DNA from: Macrobrachium rosenbergii
Lineage: Eukaryota; Arthropoda; Malacostraca; Decapoda; Palaemonidae
Length of the DNA: 64,000 nt
Direction: 5' to 3'
NCBI RefSeq assembly: GCF_040412425.1
Contig: NC_089742.1
Span: 73,951,625-74,015,624 of the forward strand
Shown: piece by piece, positions 11,160 through 22,599 of the stretch
Position numbering within the stretch: the stretch's first letter is position 1
Layout: each line of letters begins with the position of its first letter
Notes under the pieces: generated by a model
Told to the model about the DNA's origin: nothing
Database searches by the model: none
The model's input: the letters and a program-made list of their open reading frames with translations, nothing else
Made by a program: the position numbers and the translations under genes

Positions 11160-12610
11160 AGAAGATAAGATTATAAAAAGTAAAATGTACAGTTTCTGTA
11201 TCTTTATTACACAAAACATAAAGGTAGGAATTTTATTTATATATTTTGCTACACCATTAATAAATTCTTCGATGTCCTTCTTACCATTACTAAAATCAGA
11301 CAAAGATTTTGCAATGTGATTACCAATTTTACAGTTCTCTCTTAATTTTCTTACAGAAGAGGTTCTCCGATGGCATTCTTTTCCAAGCAAGTTTGAACCA
11401 TCAGTGCATCTTTGTTCAGAGCTTCAATTGCAACCCAAACTGTGGATGACTATAACCAACCCAGGTATTTAAAAGTATTGTTCCAAGTTTCACACTGGTT
11501 ATTTGTACGGTCTTCGCCACTAACCGGGGTGGAATTTGTCTTGCACGACGCTTAGTACCTGTCACATACGTCGAATCAAAATATGCCAACAGAGGTTCAA
11601 GATGGCTGGGCAGTTCAATTTAAGGAAATTCATGCCATCTATGATTCTATCAGATGGAAGAAAGCAGAATCCGTCAATCATACCACAAAAATGTCTTGTA
11701 AATTAATCTTCATATGGAATGCACTGCTCCAGTCCTGTAGCACATGGTTTTCCGCCATGTATTCTGTGTTAAATGAGTAAAAACATGTTTTCGTATGGAT
11801 TTTGAGGTCCCAGTACATTTTCTGTAGCATTTAAGAAGTGATTTTCAAATCAGTCATAGCTAGTATCAGGATTCATATATAACCCTAGTTCCTCTTTATC
11901 TAGAACTGTTGTAAGAAATTCTTGATAGATTTCCTGTGATCTGCCGGAAAGGAAACCATACACACAGCTTATTGCTGAATCACCGAGAGGAGCTCTAATA
12001 ACAAATAGCTGTTCAAATAACACAGGAGCCGATGCAAAGGTACCATCCATATACGAGTATATTGCCTTAGCTAAATAGTCCATCGCATCTCGCTTATTTT
12101 AAATATAATGATTCGATTATTGGCTTCAGCACCATTATCATGAAGAAGAAAAGAGCTGAAATATTTCCTCGTGTCATAGTCCCTTCACCTAAAATCTTCA
12201 AAGTCCTTCAACGATTCGGGATCCTTGGGGCGTCCTTCTTGCGTTTTCTTTGAACATATCTTTTAGCACTTTATATTTCCCATAGCAATTCTAACCCGTC
12301 CTGAGTCATACTCTCCAACGAATCCGCTACAGTGACTAGTATTTCCTCTAGTTGATTTGGCCTGTTGATAGAGGTTGTATGCACTTTGCTGCTTCCACTG
12401 ATCCTTCATCTCCCACATGATTATGTTCAATAATTGAAATGACGTCGATATTTGCTAAATTTGTTATTTATTTTTCCATTACATCCAAACCTTTGACCTT
12501 CTACAGAACATTCCCACCTCATCGTAGCTAGCACTGGTGGATTTTTAGCATACATAATTATAACCTTTCTGCTTCCAGTTTCTCACCTTTATTATTACGG
12601 ATGACTTCAT
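11160..12610 (-). pseudogene. MULE transposase with FLYWCH-like finger, broken
   Basis: Read on the minus strand, the N-terminal part (about 12,460-12,555) has MRWECSVEGQRFGC, which fits a FLYWCH zinc finger. At about 12,120-12,230, ESLKDFEDF and RKYFSSFLLHDNGAEANN match the linker before the catalytic core. The open segment 11,850-12,083 carries the core stretch YMDGTFASAPVLFEQLFVI, where DGTF holds the first catalytic Asp of animal MULEs. At about 11,545-11,610, LLAYFDSTYVTGTKRRARQI matches the C-terminal region. The enzyme family cuts and pastes DNA through a DDE centre. Stops and frame changes between these pieces make the copy inactive, and only the first Asp could be placed with confidence. 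Confidence 0.78.
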
Positions 12611-12836
12611 GATGAGCAAGGGAGTACAGAAAAATTATTTCCCTCAAACTAAAGCTCCTTCTTAAGAAAAAAAAAAAGTCATTTTGTAATAATTGTAAAT
12701 AACTATGCTTGAAAGGAGTAATGACCTGGAAATTTATTTGATAGTTTGCTAGTTAACAGACAAGAAACAGTGAAGCTTTCCTTGTAACCACTGCTTTTAT
12801 AACTTATCGAATAACAATAGGTATTTTAATTTGTTG

Positions 12837-12989
<153 letters not shown>

Positions 12990-13024
12990 TGTATATATAT
13001 TCAGTAACTATGCACTTTCATTAT

Positions 13025-13175
13025 TTGTGTGGGGTTTGTCGTGTGGGGTTTGTCGTGTGGGGTTTTGTCGTGCAGGGTTTGTTCTGCAGGGTTTTGTCGT
13101 ATGGGGTTCATCGTATAGGGTTTTGTCAATTGAGGTTTTGTCAGGGTGGAGTTATGTCATTGTGGGAGTTTTGTC
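13025..13175 (-). repeat. Right terminal inverted-repeat array, 15-bp unit
   Basis: About ten copies of the unit appear here as GTGTGGGGTTTTGTC-like sequence, the reverse complement of the left array. The outermost copy ends 8 bp before the element boundary, exactly as on the left. Confidence 0.9.
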
Positions 13176-13192
13176 AGGCATTCGAATAATAT

Positions 13193-14455
13193 ACACATTT
13201 CTACACCAATCTTTGTCAATAGGGATATTCTTCAGGTCTGACCTTTAATTGCCCATGAATACTAATAACTACAACCAACGCCTTTCTTTCTTTCCAACTA
13301 CCATTTTCGCCGATAATCTGCTAGCCTGAAGAACAAGTTTCCCGGTATTAAGCGCACAACAAGAATGCAGCTGCACATTCTCTGTCAACAAAATCTGCTT
13401 ACAATTTCCGTGAATTCATGATTCGTCATTCATTATGTCCGCTGAATTTGGTGAAGGAGAAATGGATTCTCTCACACTAAACTCACTAAAGTAGATTGTG
13501 TTATCCACAATCTATTGTGGATAACAAGAGCTGGAGAAGGCAAATGGCAGATAAATGACAAAACAAGTGACACAGGTATAGTTCCAAGAAGATGGGCGGT
13601 TTTCCTAACGATCGGATCTAAAGCTAGCCCATTATTCAGTGACCTCCCACGTTAAAGGTTATTTTTATTTCGTTTTTCTTTTCAACAGGTTGAGAATCCG
13701 GAACTGGAATTGGGGCAGGTGAGGTGGGCCTTCTATGGTCGAGTGGAGTTGTTTGTGCCCTCTTCCGTCCAACTCACAGAAAATCTCAGTGGAAATCTAG
13801 TGAAGTTCCATAGACATCTTACTCTAGATTCTTGCTTTATCAACTTTGACTGTAAATCCCTCCTTTACTAACAGTCATCAATAAAACTTTTGGAGAATAT
13901 AACCAAGTTTTTGCGCAACGTTAAGTTATATGACAAATAGCTTCATGAAGAAAAACGGAGTTACAACTTACAGATGATTAAAAATAACAAAATGAAAAGG
14001 TTATTTTGATCACATCATGTCCAGGTTTGATGGAAACCTGTCACTCATTCTGTCTCTTTTGCTGCCTATTTCTAAAATGAAAGAGGTCATGTGCGAAAAA
14101 GTGCTTCGAATTTGCTAAGAGAGTGAAGCTTGTTTAAGAGTCATTTCCTCTCCTGAAAGCAACAGCGATGAAAACACAGCATACTTCGCGTAAAAGAATA
14201 GCAGAAAAACTGGAAAGAATGATCGGTATTAGCTTTATCGCTAAAACTGTTATTAATATTACTGAAAATGTACGATCATTTCGTTTCTACAAATGAAAAG
14301 GCCTACAATGCTTTTGCTTTTGATGGTCAGTTTCTTTCATCATTTTTTATAACTGAAACATCCTCTTCTCTCTGATATCTACATTCCTATCACTGAAAGT
14401 TACAGTTACTTGTATAAATAGTATTTCGAATAATATATACTGTATATTCTAAATA
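13193..14455. other. Mostly unassigned; one possible microexon
   Basis: AT-rich single-copy-looking DNA. A 30-nt segment at 13,689-13,718 sits between a pyrimidine-rich acceptor ending in CAACAG and a donor GTGAGG. It is open, and its frame continues as open sequence to a stop near 13,870. No protein family is recognised. Confidence 0.25.
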
Positions 14456-14457
14456 GT

Positions 14458-14640
14458 GTGTGTGTGTGTGTGTGTGTTTGTCTGTGTATCGGGATCGAAC
14501 CCCAGTCTCTCAAATGAAAGGCCAGGGCGCTTTCAACTGACCTACACAAGTCATAAAAGAAGCTGGCTGGAATATTATTATTTCTGTATGTGAAGTTTTC
14601 CTGGGCAGCCTGCCACAAAAACCAACGAATTAAAATTTGC
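14458..14640 (-). mobile_element. tRNA-derived SINE copy with (GT)n
   Basis: The minus strand reads GTGTAGGTCAGTTGAAAGCG (A-box-like) and GGGGTTCGATCCCGA (close to the B box), with spacing suitable for a tRNA. A (GT)n tract follows the tRNA-like part. A diverged relative lies about 270 bp to the right. Confidence 0.6.
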
Positions 14641-14754
14641 CCAACTTTCCATTACCAGTAAGTCAATTGGTAGTATTTCATTCGAGTTACGTCTTCAACA
14701 TGAATATGATGGAACTAATCAACATAAAAGCACGTGTTTTACAGAAATAAATTT

Positions 14755-14900
14755 ATGACTGATATCGGGATCTCACCCGAGTCTTTAGAGAGAAAGACCA
14801 GGACACTACCAACTGACCCACAAAGGTCACAAAAAATGTTGGAACCTAAGTTCTGTACCTGAGGTTTTTCCTTTTCTACCTTTCTGACATTTCAGTGAAG
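14755..14900 (-). mobile_element. tRNA-derived SINE copy, diverged
   Basis: This has the same organisation as the copy at 14,458. On the plus strand it reads TATCGGGATCTCACCCGAGTC, then AGAAAGACCAGGACACTACC and AACTGACCCACAAAGGTCAC. The B-box complement is mutated, so it is an older copy. Confidence 0.5.
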
Positions 14901-15325
14901 TTCGTTCCACAGAAGCTTTTGATTACTGATATGCATCTTCCTCTCAAAAGTCTTACTCTAACTCATTATTGTCTCCAACAGTTAGCCAAGAATCTCCTCT
15001 AGAAAAATACCAAAAAGGAATCTTCTATGCTTTCTGCTACCTATGGGGCTCAAGCTGGACTTAATTCTCTCGCAGGTATATTTAGTAGAATATGTGAGGC
15101 CTGTAATTACTTGTCAGTACATGTCCCTTTTCCCTTACCTTCTAGAATCTAGATTCTTCGTCCCATTTTCTCCAGCTCTGATCTTATAATCCTTTTATCT
15201 CTTTTAAAATGTGAGTCTGAAGTATTCACCTGAGAGACCTGCTTTCTGACGCCTCTAATTTTTCTTTACGACACTCTGTAGCAGGCATTTTATAATAAAT
15301 ACTCCATACATACACATACATACTT

Positions 15326-15356
15326 ACATATATATATATATATATATATATATACC

Positions 15357-15435
<79 letters not shown>
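15326..15435. repeat. (TA)n and (GT)n compound microsatellite
   Basis: Two TA tracts separated by CCTA are followed by about 50 bp of GT. Confidence 0.95.
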
Positions 15436-15437
<2 letters not shown>

Positions 15438-17550
15438 ATAGATAGTCAGGTAAATAGAGAGAGAAAGAAGAATGAGATACAAAATACAAACAAATTTGTT
15501 TAGTGATACCCAAAGCTAATAGTTGTGTTCTGTAAGATTTAGTTTCCAAAGTAATTATTGTACTTGCGAGGTAGCCTTATAATTATGAAGGGCAATATTT
15601 TAAATGGAGTCATTTACCTGCTTGAGTTCCTTTTGCCTCAGAATGTTACGAATGTTATCTTTTTCACTGGGTCTTGCATCAAGGTAGTGATTTAAATAAT
15701 ATTCAGCAATCAATATAAAGTAATTAATAATCCCGTCCGTCTTGTGACACTAATGCTCTTTGATCGGCGTAACATGACATGTAGTAATTCCTACTTTATC
15801 GTCTGATTAAGGTTCCAGTATTATTTTGTAGTAGGTAATGCTGCGTTTTTCTAAGTACTTCAGATCTCTAAGATTTCTGGTACCCATTTTGCTGGCAGGA
15901 GAAAGCTAGCAGCATTTTAAATCTGTGTACCAAAATCACTTCTGTGCTTTATCTCCCGATTAGATCCTTTAATGAAAGATCAAATTATTTCACGATAGTG
16001 AATTAACTCTATGTTTTATCATCCTCTTTCTTCCACACCTAAAGTTCATCTATTGGAGAGTCTAGGAGATCAGATAGAAGAAAGTGTGTATCGTTTGATT
16101 ACGTTTCGAGTAAGATGAGTACAAAAACATCTGCTTAAAGTTCAGGTCCTATAAAGGAGTGATACTTTTCATTTCGGCCACTGCATTAAATCTCATTTGT
16201 GCGTCATACTGAAATGTGTGAATCCTCTCTGTTATAATTAATTTCCTAGAAATGAGATGAAATAAAATAGGACGCCAAAGCGTGTCTCCTTCCTGTGAAA
16301 TTCGCAAATTTAATAATAACCTAATATTTCTCACTGAAGGTGGGAAAGAGACAAAGAGAAACCAAAATAAACCCTTTACCGAAGTTGCAGCATAATTTAA
16401 TCATTATTACATGAATGTCCGTTTATTTTTGCCTTTCCGGAATGCTTGTGGCCTAGGATGAATGGCTGCATGTATGTATAAGCGAATACCGTGAAATGGC
16501 ATGAATTTAATAGGTAAATTAAGGCTTAATACTGACAAGTTATGGGCAATATGGAAGTCACATTACGTTAATCCCTTGTCTCTAGAGTAAAAATCAAATA
16601 ATATTCAGGTAACCTATTAAATAGGTCACTTGGATGAAAAGGAGACCTCACTGTTAACCAGGGTTTAAACTTCAGAAAAGGAATTATAAATGTAATAACT
16701 ACATAATGACAACACCATTCAGATGTTGTATAACAGTGCCAGCTGGAAGTAATATGCCTACTTATAGGCAGTCAACATTGTGAAAAGTATAGTGATGGTT
16801 TGGTCTAGGAAATAGAAAAGATGAGAAAGATGACAGAAATCTTTAGCATTTTCTCAGTAAACTTAATGAAAATAAAAAAAATGTACGCCACTTTCTCAGA
16901 TAATTCCTACATCATCTAATTTTAATTCGTTATATATTTTACCTATATTTTGATTATTCATAGGAAGTACTCTTAAGTATCTCCTCCTAAAAAAATCCCT
17001 GGCCCATAGTTATAGTGAAAAGCTCCCATTGTTTTGCCAAAAACTTGAAGTAATAATTTAGTAATTTTTTCTTTGCGTCTGTTCGGTTTCTTCCTTTTTT
17101 ACTATCTATCTATCTATCTACCTTTCTATTATGTGTAATTATGTATTTGTGTGGCATATACTGAATACATACGCATTTTTGCCAAAAGAGCATAATAGCA
17201 TATATTTTGCTCCACGATTTTAATGATTCTGGGACAGCATGAAGTTGAGACAAACGAACTGCTTGGCTAGGCGCTAACAGGCTGTACTCAAAGATACTAA
17301 CCGACAGTTGGCTGATGCCAGGATTCGTCAGTCAAAAACAAAAGTTTATGAAATTTATGCTAATTTCTTTCGTATTTCTTTCATGTATAAAGTAGCCTAT
17401 AGAAGCTGTTGCAGTTAAAATACATAATTTTTTAGTCTTTAAGCCAGTACATTATTACATCACTTTCCTGCAGCGTGTTGTCTCCGTTACTGTTGTATTT
17501 ACCAAATACTGACCATTGATATAACCATGAAATTTTAAATCACATTTTCA
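15436..17550. other. No gene recognised
   Basis: AT-rich sequence with no motif I can assign on either strand. A short TCTA-type tract lies near 17,102-17,121. The small open frame at 16,149-16,334 is featureless. Confidence 0.5.
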
Positions 17551-17551
17551 G

Positions 17552-17800
17552 TTAACTTTCTTTTAATGTTAGGTAAGCTAAGTCTTCTTCCATATAGTTT
17601 ATTCTTTTTACATCAGAGATATCTAACAAAGATTTACTTAACTTCCTTTGAAATGTGACAAAACCCAACACATTAGGATTTACGCTGTTTGCCATATGTT
17701 TGGATGTCAGGAAACCACACAATGTGTTCATCTCAACCACAGGAACGTTAATGCCCAAATTGCGTCGGCATCTAGTCCATCCATCATAACGAAACTTTGC
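17552..17800 (-). pseudogene. Unrecognised minus-strand ORF fragment
   Basis: An open frame of about 83 codons starts near 17,800 and ends at a stop at 17,552. It includes CGFLTSKHMANSVNPNVLG and the charged tail YMEEDLAYLTLKES. Its composition looks like a real protein rather than repeat translation, unlike most small frames nearby. I do not recognise the family. The end of a DNA transposase or a terminal exon is possible. No polyadenylation signal was confirmed. Confidence 0.25.
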
Positions 17801-17826
17801 CCCTGTTACATAAATACATTATACAT

Positions 17827-17898
<72 letters not shown>

Positions 17899-17945
17899 TA
17901 ATGTGTATGTGCTAGCTATTGTGTGTGTGTGTGTGTGTGTAATCT
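17827..17945. repeat. (CA)n(TA)n(GT)n microsatellites
   Basis: A CA tract (17,829-17,863), a TA tract (17,864-17,893) and a GT tract (17,921-17,940) lie close together. Confidence 0.95.
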
Positions 17946-17999
17946 GTATGTGTATGTGATGTTTGTGTTTTTTCACTTTTGCACGTGACATTTATCTCA

Positions 18000-18835
18000 T
18001 CAACAAATATTAAGCTACAATCCATTTATTATCAAATTCACTATACCGAACGTTTGTTCTAAAACCTTATCAGGATCCAGGTAATGCGTCAAATCATTAA
18101 CAGTTACCAAGTAACTTTGTAGCGCTTAATAATACATACAAGCAAGCTAGTTTGAAACTATTTAAAAACTAATTATCTTGAAATATTATTTACTAACAGT
18201 CTGTCAAATATGTACACCCCTGGGCTGTTTTGATCAAATCAACACAATTTGAATTTATTATACAACATTCAGCAGTACACGATAGCTTTTGCATTTTCCA
18301 ATCAACAACGGCGATTACTGTCTTTCAAGTCTTGAAATAAACTAGTAAATTGTATTCGCTGCTCGAACGTTATATTTGCCTGTAAATAAAACTTTTAGAC
18401 AATTAATTTTGAAAGAGTTGCATATAGCTGATTTTATGTTTATATATTGCTTCCACAGAGTTGACTTTACCAATTACTTATTTTGTATCACTAGACCCTG
18501 AAGCGTGTACAGATGCGCTCAGTTAGTTCATGTTTCAGTACCTTCCTCCAGCTCAGTGGCATGCTCCTGTCTCTGTATCTGTCTTTCTTTACCTATCCGT
18601 GCATTTATATTCGCTGTTTTGCGCTAATAAGAAATCTTTCAATGGTTAGTTGTAACCAGAATTGAATGAAAGGGAGTAATATTTGCGTTTATGGTACCTT
18701 TTCAGGTTATCTCCTGACAAAATTAGTTACTCCCCGGGTTACCAAAAACTGACGTAAACAGCAGAAAAAGTATTTAGAATTTCTCTCTCTCTCTCTCACA
18801 TTGCTTTTTTAATTAATTCTACGTGCACTGTTGCA
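18000..18835. other. No gene recognised
   Basis: AT-rich unassigned DNA with a short (CT)n run near 18,781-18,797. Confidence 0.5.
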
Positions 18836-18839
18836 AACA

Positions 18840-20740
18840 CCGCCAACAGGAAAGTACTCCAAGAGGTCCTGCAGAAGTGTCTTAAGGAAAAAAGGAGCAG
18901 TCTAATCTTTGCATGCTAGCTCGCTCACTACCTGCGTACAAGCTCATTACTGTACTTTGAAAACCTTAAAATATTCTTGAGAAGGTGCTATGAAGCTCTG
19001 AAGCTAAAAACATAATTTTGGCTGAGGAGAATGCTGATTTAGCCATGTTGATAAGGCAGGAGAAGTCTCCTGAGAGGGAGGCAGAGACTCCCAGGGAAGG
19101 CACTTCTCCTGTTGCATAAAACCTGTAACTTGAGCCTAGACAACTTGGAAGGCGGAAACAAAAACTGCTTTGCCTTGCCCTCTTCAAGAGAACCATCCTT
19201 CTACTTCGTTCCAGTGCCTTCACTGAAGAGAGAAAACCAACTTCAGTAACCTCAAGAACCGAAAAGAGGGCTTCCAGGGAAGGTCACTAGCAGGAACTCA
19301 ATAACTGGCAAAAGAAGCTGAGTACTTTAGCGGAACCTCAAGAAGAGTATCTTGATCTTGAACGACCTCTTCCTCAGAAGAAGAAACAGGAGAAAGCGAT
19401 AAGTCCACTGTCACCTGAGCTGTAGGAGGAGTTTGAAGCAAACTGAGAATATTACCTCTTGCTCTGGAATCAGGTCAACCAAAGGAGGAAAACTGTCTGG
19501 AGACAACACTACAATGAAGCAGTGGAGGAGCAGGCACCAACAGGTGCACTGTGGGGGGCCAATGATGAGACACGGAGCCAGTGACAGTATATGTTGGTGA
19601 ACGGGGTCGCCAGTGGGCAACTCAACCAGTAAACAGGGAGCTTGGGCGCCGAACGCTTAGGTTGCTGGCCACTGGGCACCGATTGTAGAGTTGAAGGTGT
19701 TGGGCGCTCAACTCCTGATGCAGTAGTTCCTTTATTCAACGAAGAACATCTAAGCGCCAATTTACAATCATCTGATGTAGCAGAAGAGAATTGCTCCGGG
19801 TTATCCCAGTGACTGCAAGAGGGGCGCACTGAATCCTTGCCCTTCTTACAAGGAACAGGGGAAGAGATCTCGAAGTCCACTGCACGCCTTTTCAGTGGGC
19901 GTGACTTGTCTGCATAGCGCCGTGAGCGCCTGGGACTAAAATCCTCGGAGCTGGAGGGCCTACAGTGAGCACTCACTTGAAGGCCTTTCCAACACCCTTT
20001 GGTTGCAGTCTGGGATTCATCTACAGACTGGACCGAGGGGGCGACTGCTCGGGGGCAGACCCCACCAACCTCCCTTAGGCTGCCAGTTTGACTCCTCCCA
20101 GGTGCTGGGGAGTATATGGGGACCTGGCCTGGAGAATCGGCGAGCCAACAGCCACCTCCTCCAATACCACTGCACTTGCACTGGGTGCCACGGGCACTCT
20201 GACTCACTTTTTATCCATTAAGACTTTCACAGATGATGCTAATTTAGCAATTGACTGCACAATTAATTCAAAGCGAGTGTCAATTTTCAACTCCAGACTA
20301 ACGATGGTGTTGGGATCAGAGACGTGAGAGCCGGTAAAGGAGAGGTTTGAACAGGTGGAAGAGATGGAATGGGATCAGAAGAAATTACAGGTGCACTTGC
20401 ATCTGACTTAGCGGATGAATCCTGACTAGCTAAGGCTTTACTAAATACCCTAGTAATACCTTTCCTCTTCCTATCTCTACCTGGTTCCTTAAGAGGTGAA
20501 TCTAAAGTCTTCCACTTCTTTAAATCCACTCACTACATGCCTTACGTCGTAATTCCACTGAACAAGTTTGTCCCCTACACTGAACACAAACAGTGTGAGT
20601 CATAGGATTCTTTAGCAAGTCTCGTATTGCAGCCTTTGCTACAATACCTAATACTAGAACTACTAGTGTTAAACATCCTGGAAAATTACAAAGACAAGTC
20701 CAAAAAATTGGCAAAAAGTCATAAACCAATAATCAAAACT
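18840..20740 (-). pseudogene. Gag-like remnant of a DIRS-type retroelement
   Basis: On the minus strand the series begins near 20,680 with HTVCVQCRGQTCS, a Cys-rich motif similar in kind to the one at 5,350-5,385, and continues through KWKTLDSPLKEPGRDRKRKG (20,287-20,529). A 232-codon open segment follows at 19,509-20,207, rich in Ser, Pro and Arg/Lys, then a shorter one at 18,966-19,223. The context of Cys motif, basic stretch and serine-rich tail suits a DIRS gag-like protein, but no RT follows to the left, so the element is truncated. The 699-nt open segment shows relatively recent decay. A different retroelement class is possible. Confidence 0.5.
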
Positions 20741-21184
20741 CGCCTAAAACAATCTAAATTGTGCCGAAAGGCTACGAAAATAAATACTTCACCAACCGTT
20801 GATAGAACAAACAACCAGCAAAGTATGAATTTCAAAATTCAAACTGCTGCCAACCATAGTCTTTCAACCACAGCCGGCAGAAACAAATTGAAGCCCTTTG
20901 TATGTTGTACCTCTTCTTCCACCCAAAAGTGGGTGGGCATGTCGCATAACTAAAAACAAAACGTGACCGCAACTTCAAAATTTTAGCTGCCAGTTAAAAG
21001 AAACTAACAGCTATGTAATTCATGGTTAAGTTACTTATAAAAATTATAAAGTATTAAAAATTAAACAAACACTTCTGCAGAGTTTTTCAAATTTACAAAT
21101 TTTGCACCAGTGAAAATTCGTGGATGCAAATTTGTAAGGTTCCAATGAAAATTTCACGAATCTGTGAATTTGCAAAACCTGAAA

Positions 21185-22150
21185 AAATATGCATGAGCAT
21201 TGACTGCTTGTTGTAATATTGGATCAAGAACAGAGTCTCTGACCATGTGGAACTCCAGACACAATAGGTCTCGATTTTACACTAAACATCCCATCAGCAG
21301 TGATCACTGATCCGGTTGTAAACCAGGAAATCTTAAAAAGTAGGCCAACAGTGTAAAATCTAATTTTAATTACTCTACACTCAAAACCTAATCAAAGTTC
21401 TCCTGCAAATGGCTATCAAGTCTATCAGGCAAAACCCTATCAAATTTCTCTTGCAAATGGCTTTCTATTTGCATATTGACTATTCAGCTAACAATCCTTT
21501 AGACTGCATATACGTGGCTCAAAAATAAGTTTTTCAGCAACTTTAGAAAGCACACGGAAAATAGAGATTGGCCTGTAGTTACTGCAGTCTGCAGATATGA
21601 CACTCTTTGGAACAGGCACTGTATTACTAAGCTTGTGCTCATCTGCAAAGATACTGTATCGACATAAAAATCTAAATAATCTACTAATCTTGGGAGACAA
21701 CACACTAGAAACTTTTTTTAAAAATAAAGGGAAAAAAACCATCAAGATCTTCTCCACCCCAGCTATCAAGATTATCAAGAATTTTCTTAACATCCCTTGA
21801 GTGAAATGAAAATTTTGTAAGAATATGTTCAGGATGACAAGTATCAGGGAGAGTGACATCTTCAGCTGATTGCTTAGCTTCAAAAGCTTGATGAAGCAGT
21901 TCAGCCTTTTCTCTAGGGACAGTAACCAATCTATCATTATCTGTTAGTAGTGGTGGAATAGAAGATGACCCTGACCCAAGGATAGATAGATGCCAATTTG
22001 GTCCACAACAGATGAGGTTAAGTAATTCTTTCAAGTTTTCTCTTCAAGGAATTATTGTAATTTCTCTCGGCTGTATGATAAGTTCTATTTGCAGCACAGC
22101 GAGACTCAACAAAAATAAAGAGGCCAAAACCCTTCACATCTTTTAAGGCT
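21185..22150 (-). pseudogene. LINE reverse transcriptase fragment (Jockey-like)
   Basis: On the minus strand, the linker AELLHQAFEAKQSAEDVTL and the stretch DVKKILDNLDSWGGED (21,705-22,034) precede DCSNYRPISI in the RT fingers (about 21,550-21,590). Further left a degenerate KSRPIVSGVPHG (about 21,240-21,280) marks the palm region before the missing active-site box. Overlapping open segments in different frames (21,488-21,937 and 21,499-21,705) show frameshifts. The motifs place it in the Jockey/CR1 group. It is truncated at both ends. Confidence 0.8.
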
Positions 22151-22369
22151 CACCTTTCCTTTTCTATGCTGAACAGGAAAACAAGTAAAAAATTGCACCA
22201 AAGTTTCTTTTAAGCAATCAGGTTTTCTGTACAATGTATGATGCTGTATAAAACTATCAGCTTCGACCAGCAGTGCTTCATTTGCTACTCAGATGCAGTA
22301 GAGTGAGGGTGTGCCGCACACCTCCAAAAGTGCTGCCAGATGAACGATCCATAGCTAATTTTTAACCTT

Positions 22370-22560
22370 AAATAAAATAAAAATTACCAAGGCTGGATGG
22401 TTGCAGTTTGGTATGTTTGATGATTGGAGGGTGGATGATCAACATACCAATTTGCAGCCCTCTAGCCTCAGCAGTTTTTAAGATCTGAGGGCAAAGAGAA
22501 AAAGTGTGGACAGACAGACAAAGCCAGCACAATAGTTTCATTTTTACAGAAAATTAAAAG
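22370..22560. repeat. Hairpin-forming interspersed repeat (decapod type)
   Basis: Two imperfect complementary arms, about 22,388-22,420 (GGTTGCAGTTTGGTATG) and 22,438-22,468 (CATACCAATTTGCAGCC), flank a short loop. They are followed by GACAGACAGACAAAGCC and a tail of A-rich sequence. I recognise this as a repeat common in decapod sequences; that is from memory and not checked here. It has no coding content. Confidence 0.65.
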
Positions 22561-22599
22561 CACCATACATACAATAAAAAATACAAGGAAGTTTCAACT

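Noticed and set aside
10866..11214. Gly/Phe-rich minus-strand protein
   Set aside because: It is the translation of the 15-bp terminal repeat array of the MULE (a 5-residue period), not a gene. The same applies to the plus-strand frame at 13,027-13,248.
13501..13524. Palindrome TTATCCACAAT / ATTGTGGATAA matching two bacterial DnaA boxes
   Set aside because: The context is animal nuclear DNA with introns and retrotransposons. A replication origin of bacterial type is not plausible, and the match is taken as chance or a small transposon relic.
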